64,000 nt of DNA. Source: Theristus sp. LFF4_11. Lineage: Eukaryota; Nematoda; Chromadorea; Monhysterida; Xyalidae. Shown here in pieces: positions 13,101-25,067 of this stretch (positions are counted from its first letter, which is position 1; each line of letters opens with the position of its first letter). Under the pieces are notes generated by a model. It did not search any database, was not told the origin of the DNA, and saw only the letters and a list, made by a program, of their open reading frames with translations. The DNA lies in assembly GCA_030248135.1 (NCBI GenBank), contig JASANC010005885.1, positions 1 to 64,000 on the forward strand. The letters are read 5' to 3'. A program made the position numbers and the translations under genes.

Positions 13101-16100
13101 TAAGTAACATAAATTTCAGAATAGGTTTTTCGTGTCTACAGCGTATGAAAAGTTGTCCGATAAAAATTTTTTCGCGGCTCCAAGCACAACTTTGGGTGTT
13201 CGTTTCGTGTGCACAGAAGCAGGTTTGTAGCTTATACTATGCTCGCTGGACGCAGCGAGCAAATTTGAAAAAAGCGCGCGAGGGGATAACGGCTCATATT
13301 ATGCGTGATGCGCTGTCCGCTCGCTGGCGCTCGCTCGCGCATCCGCATGATAATGGGGCTGTTTAGAAAAAGAAAGAAAGTTTTCCTAAGAAAGCGCGCG
13401 CACCCCCACGAGACAACACCGGCCAGCGTGTATTTGTTGTTGCGCAACGCCACCAACGGCCCACCGCTGTCGCCCTGGACAAAAAAGCATTTTTTTCATA
13501 AAATATTTATTTGTAAGTTGTATTCGATTTTGATGAATACGTAGTAGTGCAGCAACCGGTTCAAATTCACAGATTTTGTTAAACTTTTGTGAATCATCTG
13601 TTTTTTTTGGTGCCCAAGTCGATAGTAGCTAGCGCTATATGAGGTTGTGATTCGTGCGATTGTGGGGGGAGTGTTGTTTGTACATTGTACGCTTGGTATT
13701 GTCCTAATGAATTGGCAAGCGACTGGATATGGGGGCGTCCAATTTCATCAACTCTCGCGAACAGCCTATACCTGGCAGCTGTCCTTGCCCTGCCGCGCGG
13801 CGCACATCGAGCTCGCGTGCACACCGCCGTTGCCGCTGTATTTCTCGTTGCACACGCTCAGAGACACCTGATCAACGACCACCTGCTGCAGTTTGCTCGC
13901 GATCGCGCCACCGCCTGCAAACACGCGCGCATCCAGTCTGGACACTCACACCTCCATTTTGCGAATGCACGCACACACTGACAGGTTGTCACGAAAAAAT
14001 GCAGCGTTTTTTTTTAAACAAGCAATATTTTAGAAGCATTTTCAGGAATCAGGAACGTCCACAAAAGCGTCGTTCCTGAAAGAAATCGATTTCACTGTTC
14101 CGCTGCAGATATGTACTTCTCCAGAATGTTTCCGTCGATAGTGGCGCTAAATCATAAGGCTGTGATTCGTGTGATTGGTGGTTAGTGTTGTTCTGTACGT
14201 TTGGTATTGTCCTAATAATGAACTGGCAAGCGACTGGAGAGGCGTCCAATTTCATCAACTTTTCGTAGCGTTTTTGTTTCTCCGCCAGTGCCTGTACCTG
14301 CGAGACAAACGACTCACTTTGCGTGCTGCCCCAGCCAGTTACGACGACCTTCTCCGCCCTCGACGACTGCCACTCGTCAGCGGTCGCTGGTAGACACGCC
14401 GGGCGAACGGTGTTCGTGAACGTCACCTAAGGTGAACAAGGAAGCGCTGATCATTTGAAAATAATAGTGAGCTGTTGAACAGGCGATCAACATGTCGCTT
14501 TGCGATCGTCCTTTGGTTTACATTAGCCATGTTGCACAGTTACAAACAGACGCACGCGCAGATTATACGACTGCGCGTGTCCATCGCTTCTGTGCGTGCG
14601 TGTGCTGCTTTGTGGAGTGTGCAACAATTGTGTGCTCCGTCTTTCGATATGGAAGAGCAGTTGAAACAAACCGGGCAACATTGTCGGAAACCTGAACGTC
14701 TGGCGAACGGTGTTTCATCTCTGCAACTCTGAGAACGCCTGCTCCACAAACTACTCGACAAAACCAGCATTTTCACGAGTTCGTACGATAAAGATGAATG
14801 CGTTACACGATTTTGTCCGTGGTTTCGTTTAACTATCAGTGGTAGCTCAACAGTATTGTATTGTGCTCTTGAATACTCACAGCCGAGGGCAGCTTCAACA
14901 ACGCAATATCGTTTGCCATTGTGCCGCTGTCGTAATTCTCGTGGTTGATGATTTGCGATGGTGTGATGCTCTGAAGGACACAAGAACACGCTAGATTGCA
15001 TAAATACATTGATATTGGACATAACTTTTCAAAAAAGGTTGGAAAAGTTAAAAAAATCCTTGTCACTGACGGCGATGTTGTCACTGTGGTCGTGCACGCC
15101 CAAGCGCACTCGCACGTTCGAGTTGTCGCCTTGGCTGGAGAGAATGTTGCACGTACGTGATGAGTCAATTTCAAATGAAACCATTTTACACACAAGTAAA
15201 AAGAAAAAAATTAAAACATTTCAAATTAAAAAAAAACTGTTCTACAAGCAGTGCGCTGCAGAGACGATCCACTGGTTGCTGATCAGTGTGGCGCCGCACG
15301 ACTGTTGGCCGTTTCGCTCGACCTTGACCTGCCACGGCCACGAGTTCGGCACCGCCTCCTGACCGCCCACAATCGACGGGCGTTCACCCTGAAATCGAAG
15401 TCCTCAATTCGTTAGTGGCCTTGATTTTTTAGTCTGCTTCAGGCGAATCTTGCCATGCGTACGCTAAAGGCACATGCACCCAGAAATTTGATCCCTGACC
15501 ACTCACGATAATCTTGCCATTCTCCACAATAATACTCGGCGTGTTGGCCGGCACCCCGCATTCTCCTGAAACGAAATAAATCAGCTTACTCGTTTTCTAT
15601 GGAATTTCACGTGTGAAACGTTTGATTGAAAAACGCAAAAGCGTTTCGTTTTCAAGAATGTTCCATCTTTTCACCGTTATAATTTGGCGCCTGCGTGGTG
15701 GTGGTGGTTGTCTGGCCGGGCGCCGTCGTTGTCGTTGTCGTCGTCGTCGTCGTCGTCGTGGGGACTGATGAGCTTGTTGCTGCAAGAAAAACAAAAACAT
15801 GTCGAATAAAGTTGCCATTTCATCAGCATGTTACTGCATTGGCATTTCAGTTGCGGTAACATCAAGTAAAAAGGCCGTTTGAACCATATTTTTTGAATAA
15901 ACAAATTATGGATTTTATAGAAAAAAAGCAATTATGTAATTGTCTGCCTGTCTGCGGCATTTTAATTCTAGCACTGTTGTCTGATGGCAGCATTATGCCA
16001 CTACGAACGGTAAAATAACTTTTCTTTTGTTCGCACACCTCCGTCTCCAGTGTATGTAATTTGAAAACCAGCAGCCGTGACGGATGAATCGCTGCAGAAT

Positions 16101-17274
16101 TCCACTTTCAGCTGAGTGCCGGCCGGGTACGTAACGGGCTGCGGCGTTTCCTGGCCGCAGTACTCGTCTGGAATATTTGTGGTCGGTGTTTTCGGTTGAA
16201 ATTTGCAATTTGAGAAACCGTTCACAGAGAATACTTTTTTTAAATACAGTTTTTAAAATACTATTTTTAAATAAATTTAAAAATACAGTTCATCGATCGA
16301 CCAGCACTACTCTAGGCAGTGCGCTATTGAATGTACGTTGTATTTTAACTCCAGAATACTCTTGGAGACAAAAGACACTTTGCTCAAGTGGCTCCATTGG
16401 CTGAATTCCAAAGAAAAAAGATAAACTTTATTACTCGAAAAACTGTCCGCTTAAACACGGTGTTGCCACTTTTACTTCCAGGACACCACACGGGACATGC
16501 GAACCGGATACGATTTTGGACAGCTTTTTGTCGCGAGACAGCCAACAGCGAGCGAGTATGCGTCACTTACCGACGCCCCAGTCGTACCACCAGTCGCACA
16601 AATCCGCAGAGAATCCGGCAACGGGGCCAACGCGCACGTGATCCCAGCACCAACCGTCGTCCGACTGCTCAACGTCGATGAAATCAAACGTCACCGTGAT
16701 ATCCTGAATGCCAGTTTTTTCGGATAATAACACGTTGTGTTTACTCAATTTTCGCAAAAAAACAAGTAAGAATCGAGTCGAAATCGAATACGATAGACAC
16801 AGACACGTTTAAAAGATGTCCGGATAGGTGTCCGGTGTCCGTGGTGTCCTTCGTGATGTCCCAAAAATAAAAAGTAGTGGCAAGACCAGGTGTGCGTTTT
16901 TGAATCACTTTTATGTTCCGAACGCGGACACTGTGCGTGACACTCAGACGGACGAAACACCGGACACTTGTACGGACACCATTAGCGTGGAACTGAGAGT
17001 TTGTATCATGCAAAATGATTTGTTGTGAGTCTTGAGCGGCATTCATGAAGTAATATTCAATGACACCACGTAGCTACGTCTTAGCACAACTGTATACGCG
17101 TCACAAATATCGCTTCATGAATGCGCCCTTTTACATTACGTCATTCTGCGACGGTATGCTCCACTGTAGCATCTGATTGTTGACGTACTCGTTGGCGCCA
17201 ACGCTGATGACACCGCCATGCGCTGCACTCACCACGGCGCACACAAACGTGCCAAACAATGCAAGAAGCGGCAT
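10180..17274 (-). CDS. secreted CUB-domain trypsin-like serine protease (424 aa)
   Basis: Twelve exons join with consistent phases and total 1,275 nt: 17274-17140, 16703-16571, 16167-16039, 15779-15675, 15565-15507, 15388-15246, 15134-15071, 14970-14881, 14426-14318, 13914-13772, 13474-13404, 10273-10180. Residues 1 to about 20 form a signal peptide (MPLLALFGTFVCAVVSAAHG). A CUB domain follows at about 25-155 (FDFIDVEQSDDGWCWDHV, EYCGQETPQPVTYPAGTQL). A Thr-rich linker then leads to a cleavage site before IVGG near residue 192. The triad is SAAHC, NDIALL and GDSGGP, with the Asp of KDSCQGDSGGP giving trypsin-like specificity; the tail is SWGQGCADPSYPGVY. The last intron is more than 3 kb long and full of repeats. 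The LDLa protease downstream shares the intron phase after SWG, which suggests common descent. Secreted zymogen; substrate unknown. Confidence 0.92.
10496..11541. mobile_element. 1,046 bp element with 144 bp terminal inverted repeats
   Basis: Bases 10496-10639 and 11398-11541 are identical inverted repeats that start TATTATCTAAAAATGCGGGA. They contain a TATA-like CATATAAAAGG. The interior carries a piece of a dispersed repeat (10752-10945) also seen at 29500-29705 and 60029-60138. There is no transposase. It lies in the last intron of the CUB protease gene; perfect identity of the arms implies recent origin or gene conversion. Confidence 0.85.
11600..12660. repeat. tandem repeat of about 149 bp, seven copies
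   Basis: The motif GTCACGATTC recurs at about 11693, 11843, 11992, 12141, 12289, 12439 and 12590, and GATCAGCGCATTGAATTAC follows each at a fixed distance. Units also share TTTTTCGTTTCTGGACCGAT. It is an intronic satellite within the CUB protease gene. No open frame runs through it. Confidence 0.9.
12690..13065. repeat. two diverged units of about 170 bp
   Basis: GGAAACATTTTTGTT followed by ACTGTGAAAGTGTC and AAAAATTGAAAGGGCGAACA occurs at about 12832-12890 and 13002-13060. The repeat lies beside the 149 bp satellite in the same intron and differs from it. Confidence 0.7.
13635..14260. repeat. duplicated intronic segment in the CUB protease gene
   Basis: About 110 bp from GTGATTCGTG to the GGCGTCCAATTTCATCAACT motif occurs at 13645-13757 and again, slightly diverged, at 14160-14255. 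The copies flank the exon at 13772-13914, so a local duplication of intron sequence occurred around that exon. Confidence 0.75.
17036..17132. repeat. small palindromic MITE, copy 2
   Basis: GGCATTCATGAAGTAATATT at the left pairs with ATCGCTTCATGAATGCG at the right around an ACGTAGCTACGT centre. It lies in the first intron of the CUB protease. Confidence 0.7.
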
Positions 17275-17370
17275 TTTTTCAAAATGAAAAGCTTGTTCAA
17301 CTTTCAAGTCGGTCGCTGAATTTTCGAAGAACGTGGACAGTAAAATGAAGTCGGCTCGTGAAATCGTGGC

Positions 17371-17380
17371 TTTTTATAGG
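17371..17380 (-). promoter_or_regulatory. TATA box of the CUB protease gene
   Basis: CCTATAAAAA on the minus strand lies about 95 bases before the ATG at 17274, which leaves room for a short 5' leader starting near 17345. The gene is the only one here with a textbook TATA box so close to its start. Confidence 0.55.
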
Positions 17381-17389
17381 CTTGCATTG

Positions 17390-17960
17390 GCACCACAATC
17401 ACACACTCCGCTCGATTGGGGGTAAATTGAGCTTTTGAAGTCCTTGTTGTTTGCTTCTGGGAGTATTATTGTTTGTATGTACATGTGTGTCGTATGCTAC
17501 ACCTACACGTTTTTGAAATTTTGCAAAATTTTAATAAGATAAATTTAATTGCTCTTGAAATTTGCTCAGATTTGGTAAATACCGGTAAGTGCTAGTGTAA
17601 AGTTTTCAAGTCTGTTTTAATTCAGCCTGCGTGAGTGGGCTTCGATGAAAGGTAGTTATATTTATTGGTTTCCAGATAATGAACAGAATTTCGTTGGGTT
17701 TCAAATATTATTTGACGTCCCAGCATGATTCACAATGAAAAATACAAACCCCTGTGGGGATAACATAACCGCTGGTGTTGTTTTTTAAAATGATATTATT
17801 GACTATTTGAACATTTGGTGTGAACAATCACGCACACTGCACAACATTTTTTTGTGCTGTGAAAACGACTTTTAAATTTTTTAAAGAAATTGCTATGACA
17901 AAGATCGCAGTGCATCCGAGTTTTTGCAGCTCCACGAAACATTCGGTTAAAATACAAATG
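17390..17960. other. gap between CUB protease promoter and thioredoxin 3' end
   Basis: AT-rich sequence without recognisable exons, repeats or RNA genes. It must hold upstream control sequence of the protease and the 3' UTR of thioredoxin. Confidence 0.5.
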
Positions 17961-17962
17961 TT

Positions 17963-19031
17963 TCATTTGTGGGCTTTGATTAATTCGCGTAGCTTGTCTT
18001 CACTTGCGCCTTCCAGTTTGCCCTGCAAGCAAAAAATGGACCCATGTATTGTAAATTCCATGCTTCGTGGTTACATTAAATTATTGTGAGATAATTATTA
18101 TTGGCTCCATACTCCTATTGGGATTCATTGTGAGAATGTAACATGCAAAAATATACATTTGTAAGCCTCACCACTTCTTTGCCGCCCTTCAAACACACGA
18201 ATGTTGGCATGCAGTTGATTTTGTAACGCTTGCAAAGTTCACTCTGAAATTGCAATAATATTTCGAAACATTCTGAACGAATTATTATGTTTTTATGTCT
18301 GAAAAACTTTCCGAAGCAACTCCTACAAGCCGAATTTCAACACGGTGAGAAGGAAAAATCTGAAAAAAATGCCAAAAAGCAACGCACACACTGGTCATTG
18401 TCAACATCGACTTTGCAGAAGGCGCAGTCTTTGAACTCAGCTGTTGACATTGACTGAAAAAGAAATTGTTTTTGTAATGCGAAACACGAAAAAACGCAAA
18501 ATGTTATAAACATGAATTTGCGAAACGTTGAAATATAAATGCCAAAACTGTGTGACCCCCAAGAGAACGATATCCGATGGATCGTTCCCCAGTGCTTTCA
18601 GGTTATTTGTAGCAGACAACCAATTGGTTGCCTGGCTTTCAAGGAGAATACTATGTTTCCCAGGATACCCTTTGAAAATCAGGACCATCCAAATAACCTA
18701 TGAGAAGTGGCTTTATTTACCGTAATTTGTGCACATCCGGTCTCCCCGACTTATAAAACAGATAGAACCATTTGGACATCATTCATTCCATTTTTTTTCT
18801 TATTTCCTGTTGCTTTCTATCATTTACGATTTTGAAAATCACAAAATTGTCTTTTCGCTTTTGAACGCAAAACATTCGGGCATCAATTTGAATAATCCTT
18901 GCCTCAATTTTCGGCGCTATCATTTTGCACGGTCCGCACCACTCGGCAAAAAAATCGACCACCACCAATTTGCCGCTATTTTCCTTCAGAAATGCGTCAA
19001 ACTCAGCAGCACTATCGATTAGTTTCACCAT
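17963..19031 (-). CDS. thioredoxin (108 aa)
   Basis: Four exons, 19031-18903, 18453-18388, 18243-18172 and 18022-17963, total 327 nt. The product is a single-domain cytosolic thioredoxin, a dithiol reductase that keeps protein cysteines reduced with electrons from thioredoxin reductase. The start [11 protein letters not shown] is followed by the active site [11 protein letters not shown] near residue 33, then KVDVDND, the cis-proline motif CMPTF and the tail [19 protein letters not shown]. Length matches the family. The first intron begins GCAAGG after GAG and fits only as a GC-AG intron, since the phase then joins IE to [10 protein letters not shown] correctly. TTTGTCAG lies nine bases before the ATG and may be a trans-splice or leader-intron acceptor. 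A cysteine pair in the DNDQCSELCKRY region is extra to most thioredoxins. Confidence 0.95.
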
Positions 19032-19079
19032 GTTTTTTTTACTGACAAATTTTGAATAACGACTTTTTTGCACAATTGA

Positions 19080-19600
19080 TACAATTGTAGCTTTCAAGAT
19101 TAGAAGATGTTGAAATATGATGACACGTGAAGAAAATATGCAAACAAAAAAACGCGTTCGGACAACACGCAAGCAGCTGTGTTTGTATTATTAGTATGAT
19201 AGAAATGATGAAATACACGGTCAAAAATAAAATGTGGTTGCATCGACGCTTTGAAATAGCAGTTTTGCTGTTATTTGGTGTTGTCATGAAAACATATATG
19301 CGTAAGCACACGCCACCAGTCCACAAAAACATTATGTTCATAAGTTTGTTGTTAGCACATGGTGTACTTTGCTATTGCATTAACAATCGACATGACACAG
19401 ATGGGCGTTTTTGCGTGAAACTCCTGCTGAAGAAAAATCGCATAAATTTGCGCCCAGTCGGAGTGAGTCATGACAACAGCTCAAACAAAACACGCTAAAA
19501 TACGCCACGATTTCCGTAGTTTAAAAAAACGGAAGCTCAAATAAAATGCTTCACGCTGACTGATTGATCGCGTCCAATCAATGAAACAGTCAACAATTAC
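19080..19600. other. intergenic, thioredoxin to lectin
   Basis: No recognisable gene or repeat. It should contain the thioredoxin promoter. Confidence 0.5.
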
Positions 19601-19605
19601 AGTCC

Positions 19606-19611
19606 TTTATT
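19606..19611 (-). terminator. polyadenylation signal of the C-type lectin
   Basis: AATAAA on the minus strand lies 62 bases past the stop codon at 19673. Confidence 0.6.
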
Positions 19612-19672
19612 GAAAAAGAAACTCATGTCTTGAAACGCTCCACTGAGAATCACGCAAACGAACGCCAATCAA

Positions 19673-20969
19673 TCAATACAGACGATACGCACAAACAAAC
19701 GGCAGACGCCCGTGGCACGGATAGTCGTGCCATTTCAGTTTGCGGCCGTGTATCATGGCGCAGTCCTCCTCGCCGACGCGCGAGTCCGGCTCACCGTCGT
19801 CCCACGCGTCAAACTCGTACAGCGCGTTGCCTGCAAGTGTTTGGTGGTTCTCTGATTTTGAACGCCATGAACATGACACACAGCAAAAAAAAAATAAAGA
19901 GCGCACTGTTTTGGCCACACTGATCATCTCCAGTAAGGCTATTTGCATTCAGTTTTAATCCGTTCACATTTTGTACGTTCACACATCCGTTACTTATTGT
20001 ATATCTTTTATTTTGCTTCCCAGACTCAATGCGCGCATAGATGAGTAAACAGTTTCATATACATGACGTGGCAATTCAAAATTGATAAAATTGATACGAG
20101 GGCCGGGTCACTTTGGCTTTTTTTTGAATTGCCACGTAAAGATTGAAACTAGTTTTTTTCTATGTCTACAAACGCGTTCTATCGCAGAACCCAAAAAAAT
20201 GAGAAAACAGAGCAAAGCCTACCGTCCTCCCACTCCCACGTTCCCTCCTCGTATTTGTCATTCAGACCGATCCACACGTGTTTCTTTCTCGTGTTCTCCT
20301 CCCTGGAAGAAAAGTGTACTTGTTGCTAATTTTATGCACTTCTTGAAAGAGGCTGCCACTTTTGAAAAACAACAACTCACGCCCATCCGCACTAACTCTA
20401 AGTACTCGAGCAGTTCATAGTATTCGTCGAGCGAATGCAACGATATCAGTTCGGTGTCCTGATCACCGCAGTACTCAACGGCGTCGTCGTATTTCTTACG
20501 ATTCGAGTTGAACTTTGCGCACAAGCGATTCCCTTCGTCGTCTTCCGTGTAGAATTCGTACCTGAAACCAACGCCTAAATTCGGTGCGGCACTGTTCCCC
20601 GGTGAACGAAAACTGGATTTCATTGCAATGTGAAGTTTACGAAACCTCTAGAGGCACTGACTCAAGGCCCAGAATGAATTAATGGTCAGCATTGCAGAAA
20701 ACCATAATTCGTTCCCGCTGCCTTCATATTGGCACCAACAGCACTTCGTTCATACGACAAGTTTTAGTCGCATATTGAACTTGCTCTGAATTCCGTGCTT
20801 CTGAAATACTTTGCTCTTGAAATACTTCCTGAAATGCTCGATTTCGAGTACGTTTTGAAAATTCCAAAACATCGTACCAATCGTGCGGACATTCGTCCGG
20901 ATCAGGCGCTTCAACCAGCGCAGCCAATGAGAGCAAGCAAAGCAGCAGTTTGCAGTTAGATTTCATCAT
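19673..20969 (-). CDS. secreted C-type lectin-like protein (168 aa)
   Basis: Four exons, 20969-20878, 20561-20381, about 20298-20223 and 19830-19673, total 507 nt with matching phases. Residues 1 to about 20 are a signal peptide (KLLLCLLSLAALVEA). A single C-type lectin domain fills the rest: CPHDWYEFY at its start, CAKFNSNRKKYDDAVEYC, the WIGL core strand (HVWIGLND), WEWEDG, EPDSRVGEEDCA and WHDYPCHGRLPFVCAY. EPD stands where sugar-binding lectins have EPN or QPD, and WHD where they have WND, so calcium and sugar binding are possible but not certain. Such lectins are secreted pattern-recognition or mucosal proteins. CTTTCAG lies 24 bases before the ATG. The third exon acceptor could alternatively be five bases upstream. 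Confidence 0.93.
20005..20190. repeat. GACTCAATGCG MITE, degenerate copy
   Basis: CCCAGACTCAATGCGCGCAT at the left and GTTCTATCGCAGAACCC at the right are inverted ends of a dispersed element of about 150-230 bp. Its core contains GTGGCAATTCAAAATTG and AAGATTGAAACTAGTTT. Other copies are at 31983, 46886, 47957, 50553, 53803, 57476, 58188 and 59092. It lies in a lectin intron. Confidence 0.65.
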
Positions 20970-21039
20970 GAATTGTCTAGATTAGATTTTCAGCTGAAAG
21001 GTTCAAAATGGTACTGTTTCATTTTACCGTCCCTTGTTT

Positions 21040-21560
21040 TTGGTTTTTGTTGCAATGTTGCAACTTTTAAGTTTTTTTTGAACAACACTTGAAAGGTGTT
21101 GTTTAAAGATAACATAAACCAAAAACAAGGTAAGTAAAATGGAACAGTGCAACTTTGTTTGGTGTACACCTAGAAAACTTCAACACAGTGCCTTTGGTGA
21201 TGTTGAGCTTAAAAAAATTTTCAGCATCGGCTTCAATCGACACAATGGTTTTTGCGCTTACACACTTCACTTCAAAAGATCTCAATAATTTGAAAGGTGC
21301 AGATCACGTTGAAAACCCATTCGACTTATACACACAACGCGCGAAATTGTGCAACTTGTAAAAAAATAAGTTGTCTGACAAAAATTAAAAAAAAAACTGA
21401 TGCGGCGAGCAAAATGACTAAGGTTGCGACAACAACAAAAATTTTGCTGATCGACTCGTTAGTTGATTTGATACGCATCATGCGAAGAATTACAGGGTGA
21501 ATGATGGGCTGTGAAAACAAAAAGGCAACGACGCTTGGACCTTGCGATGCAGTGGTGTAC
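21040..21560. other. upstream region of the lectin gene
   Basis: A short inverted repeat (21009-21055 against 21105-21145, ATGGTACTGTTTCATTTTAC against its complement) is present. No gene is recognised. Confidence 0.4.
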
Positions 21561-21585
21561 CACAGGGAGCGTGCGTGTGTGACGC

Positions 21586-24210
21586 ATGCGCCCCACATGG
21601 CGGCAAGCGCACCACATGGCGGCAAGCGCACCACATGGCGGCAAGCGCACCACATGGCGGCAAGCGCACCACATGGCGACAAGCGCACCACATGGCGGCA
21701 AGCGCACCACATGGCGGCAAGCGCACCACATGGCGGCAAGCGCACCACATGGCGGCAAGCGCACCACATGGCGGCAAGCGCACCACATGGCGGCAAGCAC
21801 ACCACATGGCGGCAAGCGCACCACATGGCGGCAAGCGCACCACATGGCGGCAAGCGCACCACATGGCGGCAAGCGCACCACATGGCGGCAAGCGCACCAC
21901 ATGGCGGCAAGCACACCACATGGCGGCAAGCGCACCACATGGCGGCAAGCGCACCACATGGCGGCAAGCACACCACATGGCGGCAAGCGCACCACATGGC
22001 GGCAAGCGCACCACATGGCGGCAAGCGCACCACATGGCGGCAAGCGCACCACATGGCGGCAAGCACACCACATGGCGACAAGCGCACCACATGGCGGCAA
22101 GCGCACCACATGGCGGCAAGCGCACCACATGGCGGCAAGCGCACCACATGGCGGCAAGCGCACCACATGGCGGCAAGCACACCACATGGCGGCAAGCACA
22201 CCACATGGCGGCAAGCGCACCACATGGCGCCAAGCGCACCACATGGCGTCAAGCGCACCACATGGCGGCAAGCGCACCACATGGCGGCAAGCGCACCACA
22301 TGGCGGCAAGCGCACCACATGGCGACAAGCGCACCACATGGCGGCAAGCGCACCACATGGCGACAAGCGCACCACATGGCGGCAAGCGCACCACATGGCG
22401 GCAAGCGCACCACATGGCGGCAAGCGCACCACATGGCGACAAGCGCACCACATGGCGACAAGCGCACCACATGGCGGCAAGCACACCACATGGCGGCAAG
22501 CGCACCACATGGCGGCAAGCGCACCACATGGCGGCAAGCACACCACATGGCGACAAGCGCACCACATGGCACCACCTGGCGTCAAGCACACCACATGGCG
22601 GCAAGCGCCCACCACATGGCGACAAGCGCACCACATGGCGGCAAGCTCACCACATGGCGGCAAGCGCACCACATGGCGGCAAGCGCACCACATGGCGGCA
22701 AGCGCACCACATGGCGTCAAGCCCACCACATGGCGGCAAGCACACCACATGGCGACAAGCGCACCACATGGCGGCAAGCGCACCACATGGCGACAAGCGC
22801 ACCACATGGCGGCAAGCACACCACATGGCGGCAAGCGCACCACATGGCGGCAAGCGCACCACATGGCGGCAAGCGCACCACATGGCGGCAAGCGCACCAC
22901 ATGGCGACAAGCGCACCACATGGCGGCAAGCACACCACATGGCGGCAAGCGCACCACATGGCGGCAAGCGCACCACATGGCGGCAAGCACACCACATGGC
23001 GACAAGCGCACCACATGGCGGCAAGCACACCACATGGCGGCAAGCGCACCACATGGCGACAAGCGCACCACATGGCGGCAAGCACACCACATGGCGGCAA
23101 GCGCACCACATGGCGGCAAGCGCACCACATGGCGGCAAGCGCACCACATGGCGGCAAGCGCACCACATGGCGGCAAGCGCACCACATGGCGGCAAGCGCA
23201 CCACATGGCGGCAAGCGCACCACATGGCGACAAGCGCACCACATGGCGACAAGCGCACCACATGGCGGCAAGCGCACCACATGGCGCCAAGCGCACCACA
23301 TGGCGACAAGCGCACCACATGGCGGCAAGCACACCACATGGCGGCAAGCTCACCACATGGCGGCAAGCGCACCACATGGCGGCAAGCACACCACATGGCG
23401 GCAAGCACACCACATGGCGGCAAGCACACCACATGGCGGCAAGCACACCACATGGCGGCAAGCACACCACATGGCGGCAAGCGCACCACATGGCGGCAAG
23501 CACACCACATGGCGGCAAAAAAGCAAGCGCACCACATGGCGGCAAGCGCACCACATGGCGGCAAGCGCACCACATGGCGGCAAGCGCACCACATGGCGGC
23601 AAGCGCACCACATGGCGGCAAGCGCACCACATGGCGACAAGCGCACCACATGGCGGCAAGCGCACCACATGGCGACAAGCGCACCACATGGCGGCAAGCA
23701 CACCACATGGCGGCAAGCACACCACATGGCGGCAAGCGCACCACATGGCGGCAAGCGCACCACATGGCGGCAAGCGCACCACATGGCGGCAAGCGCACCA
23801 CATGGCGGCAAGCGCACCACATGGCGGCAAGCGCACCACATGGCGGCAAGCGCACCACATGGCGGCAAGCGCACCACATGGCGGCAAGCACACCACATGG
23901 CGGCAAGCGCACCACATGGCGGCAAGCGCACCACATGGCGGCAAGCGCACCACATGGCGGCAAGCACACCACATGGCGGCAAGCGCACCACATGGCGGCA
24001 AGCGCACCACATGGCGGCAAGCGCACCACATGGCGGCAAGCGCACCACATGGCGACAAGCGCACCACATGGCGGCAAGCGCACCACATGGCGGCAAGCGC
24101 ACCACATGGCGGCAAGCGCACCACATGGCGGCAAGCGCACCACATGGCGACAAGCGCACCACATGGCGGCATGCGTACCGTATGACAACATGTGCGCCGC
24201 ATGGCGCAAG
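21586..24210. repeat. 19 bp minisatellite, about 136 copies, open in all six frames
   Basis: The unit is CACATGGCGGCAAGCGCAC. Most copies are perfect; common variants are GGCGACAAG for GGCGGCAAG and AAGCACACC for AAGCGCACC, with rarer GGCGTCAAG and GGCGCCAAG. Interruptions lie at about 22568-22580, 22605-22612 and 23515-23524. Because 19 leaves remainder one on division by three, the three frames of a strand encode the same 19-residue peptide: HHMAASAPHGGKRTTWRQA on plus and AAMWCACRHVVRLPPCGAL on minus. None contains a stop, so frames of 890-960 codons are produced. I do not call a gene: there is no signal peptide, no splice context, and no flanking conserved coding sequence. Confidence 0.95.
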
Positions 24211-24249
24211 AGCATCACGTTCAAGTTGTCGCACGAACATACTGTGAAC

Positions 24250-25060
24250 TGAAAATGGCTATTTTAGTGATTTTTTTTACAAACGAGAGGATGAGTAAAT
24301 AATGAACACTTGAGTTGCCGTATTTATTCTAATTCTTTTTGGCAAACTGTCAACACTGTCGCGGTATTGTTGTGTTTATTCAAACTTAAGATGCGATGCA
24401 ATGCAGCAACACGTGAGTGCGCTAAGCAAAAAAATGGTATACTTGGCGAAATTCTGTTTGTGTTTTTTGTAATGGAGGGTATTTTGAAAGGTTTTTGTGA
24501 ACAATGCATAAAACTAGAGTTGACAGAACAGCTAAACACTTTGTTTGCAAACAATCCCACAAAACTTGATTGACGAGTTTGATTGTGCTCTCAAATTTCC
24601 GGAACACCCTGTGTTTTCAATTATAAAATTTACGATCAAAACTGTGTGTTGGTGCAACGGTTGACTTTAATAACGTCAACATTACTATTTTAACAGATAC
24701 TTGCATTGCCTCCCACGCAAACAAGTACTTTCATGTGTTTACCGATCCGTAATTAATAGCCGTTCTCAATTCATATTGAAACCTTTTTCGGCACATTTGC
24801 TTTGAAATTTTCTCCATGCTGCATGAAATAACTCATAGGATTAGATTTTTTGTCAAAAAACGCGAATTTCAATTAAAAAACGGTTCCCAATGTTTTATTA
24901 CGACTGTTATCTGTGTCACAGAGAGCGAAACATCAATCTACATCACAAATCAGATAATATCTAACCATCAATCATCACCAGCATTTAAAAAAAACGAAAA
25001 TAAATCCACTTGAATGAAATGCCGCATGCGGCACTTATTTGAAAGAAATCAATTTCGAAA
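24250..25060. other. intergenic, minisatellite to kelch gene 3' end
   Basis: AT-rich, with only short open frames and no recognised gene. A minus-strand AATAAA at about 24894-24899 may end the kelch transcript. Confidence 0.45.
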
Positions 25061-25067
25061 TCTTCAA

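Noticed and set aside
21586..24210. CRISPR-like array
   Set aside because: Units are contiguous with no spacers and the DNA is eukaryotic; it is a minisatellite.
21326..24252. Five or more open frames of up to 958 codons on both strands
   Set aside because: They are produced by the 19 bp repeat, which has no stop in any frame; none has gene-like flanks, so they are not annotated as CDS.
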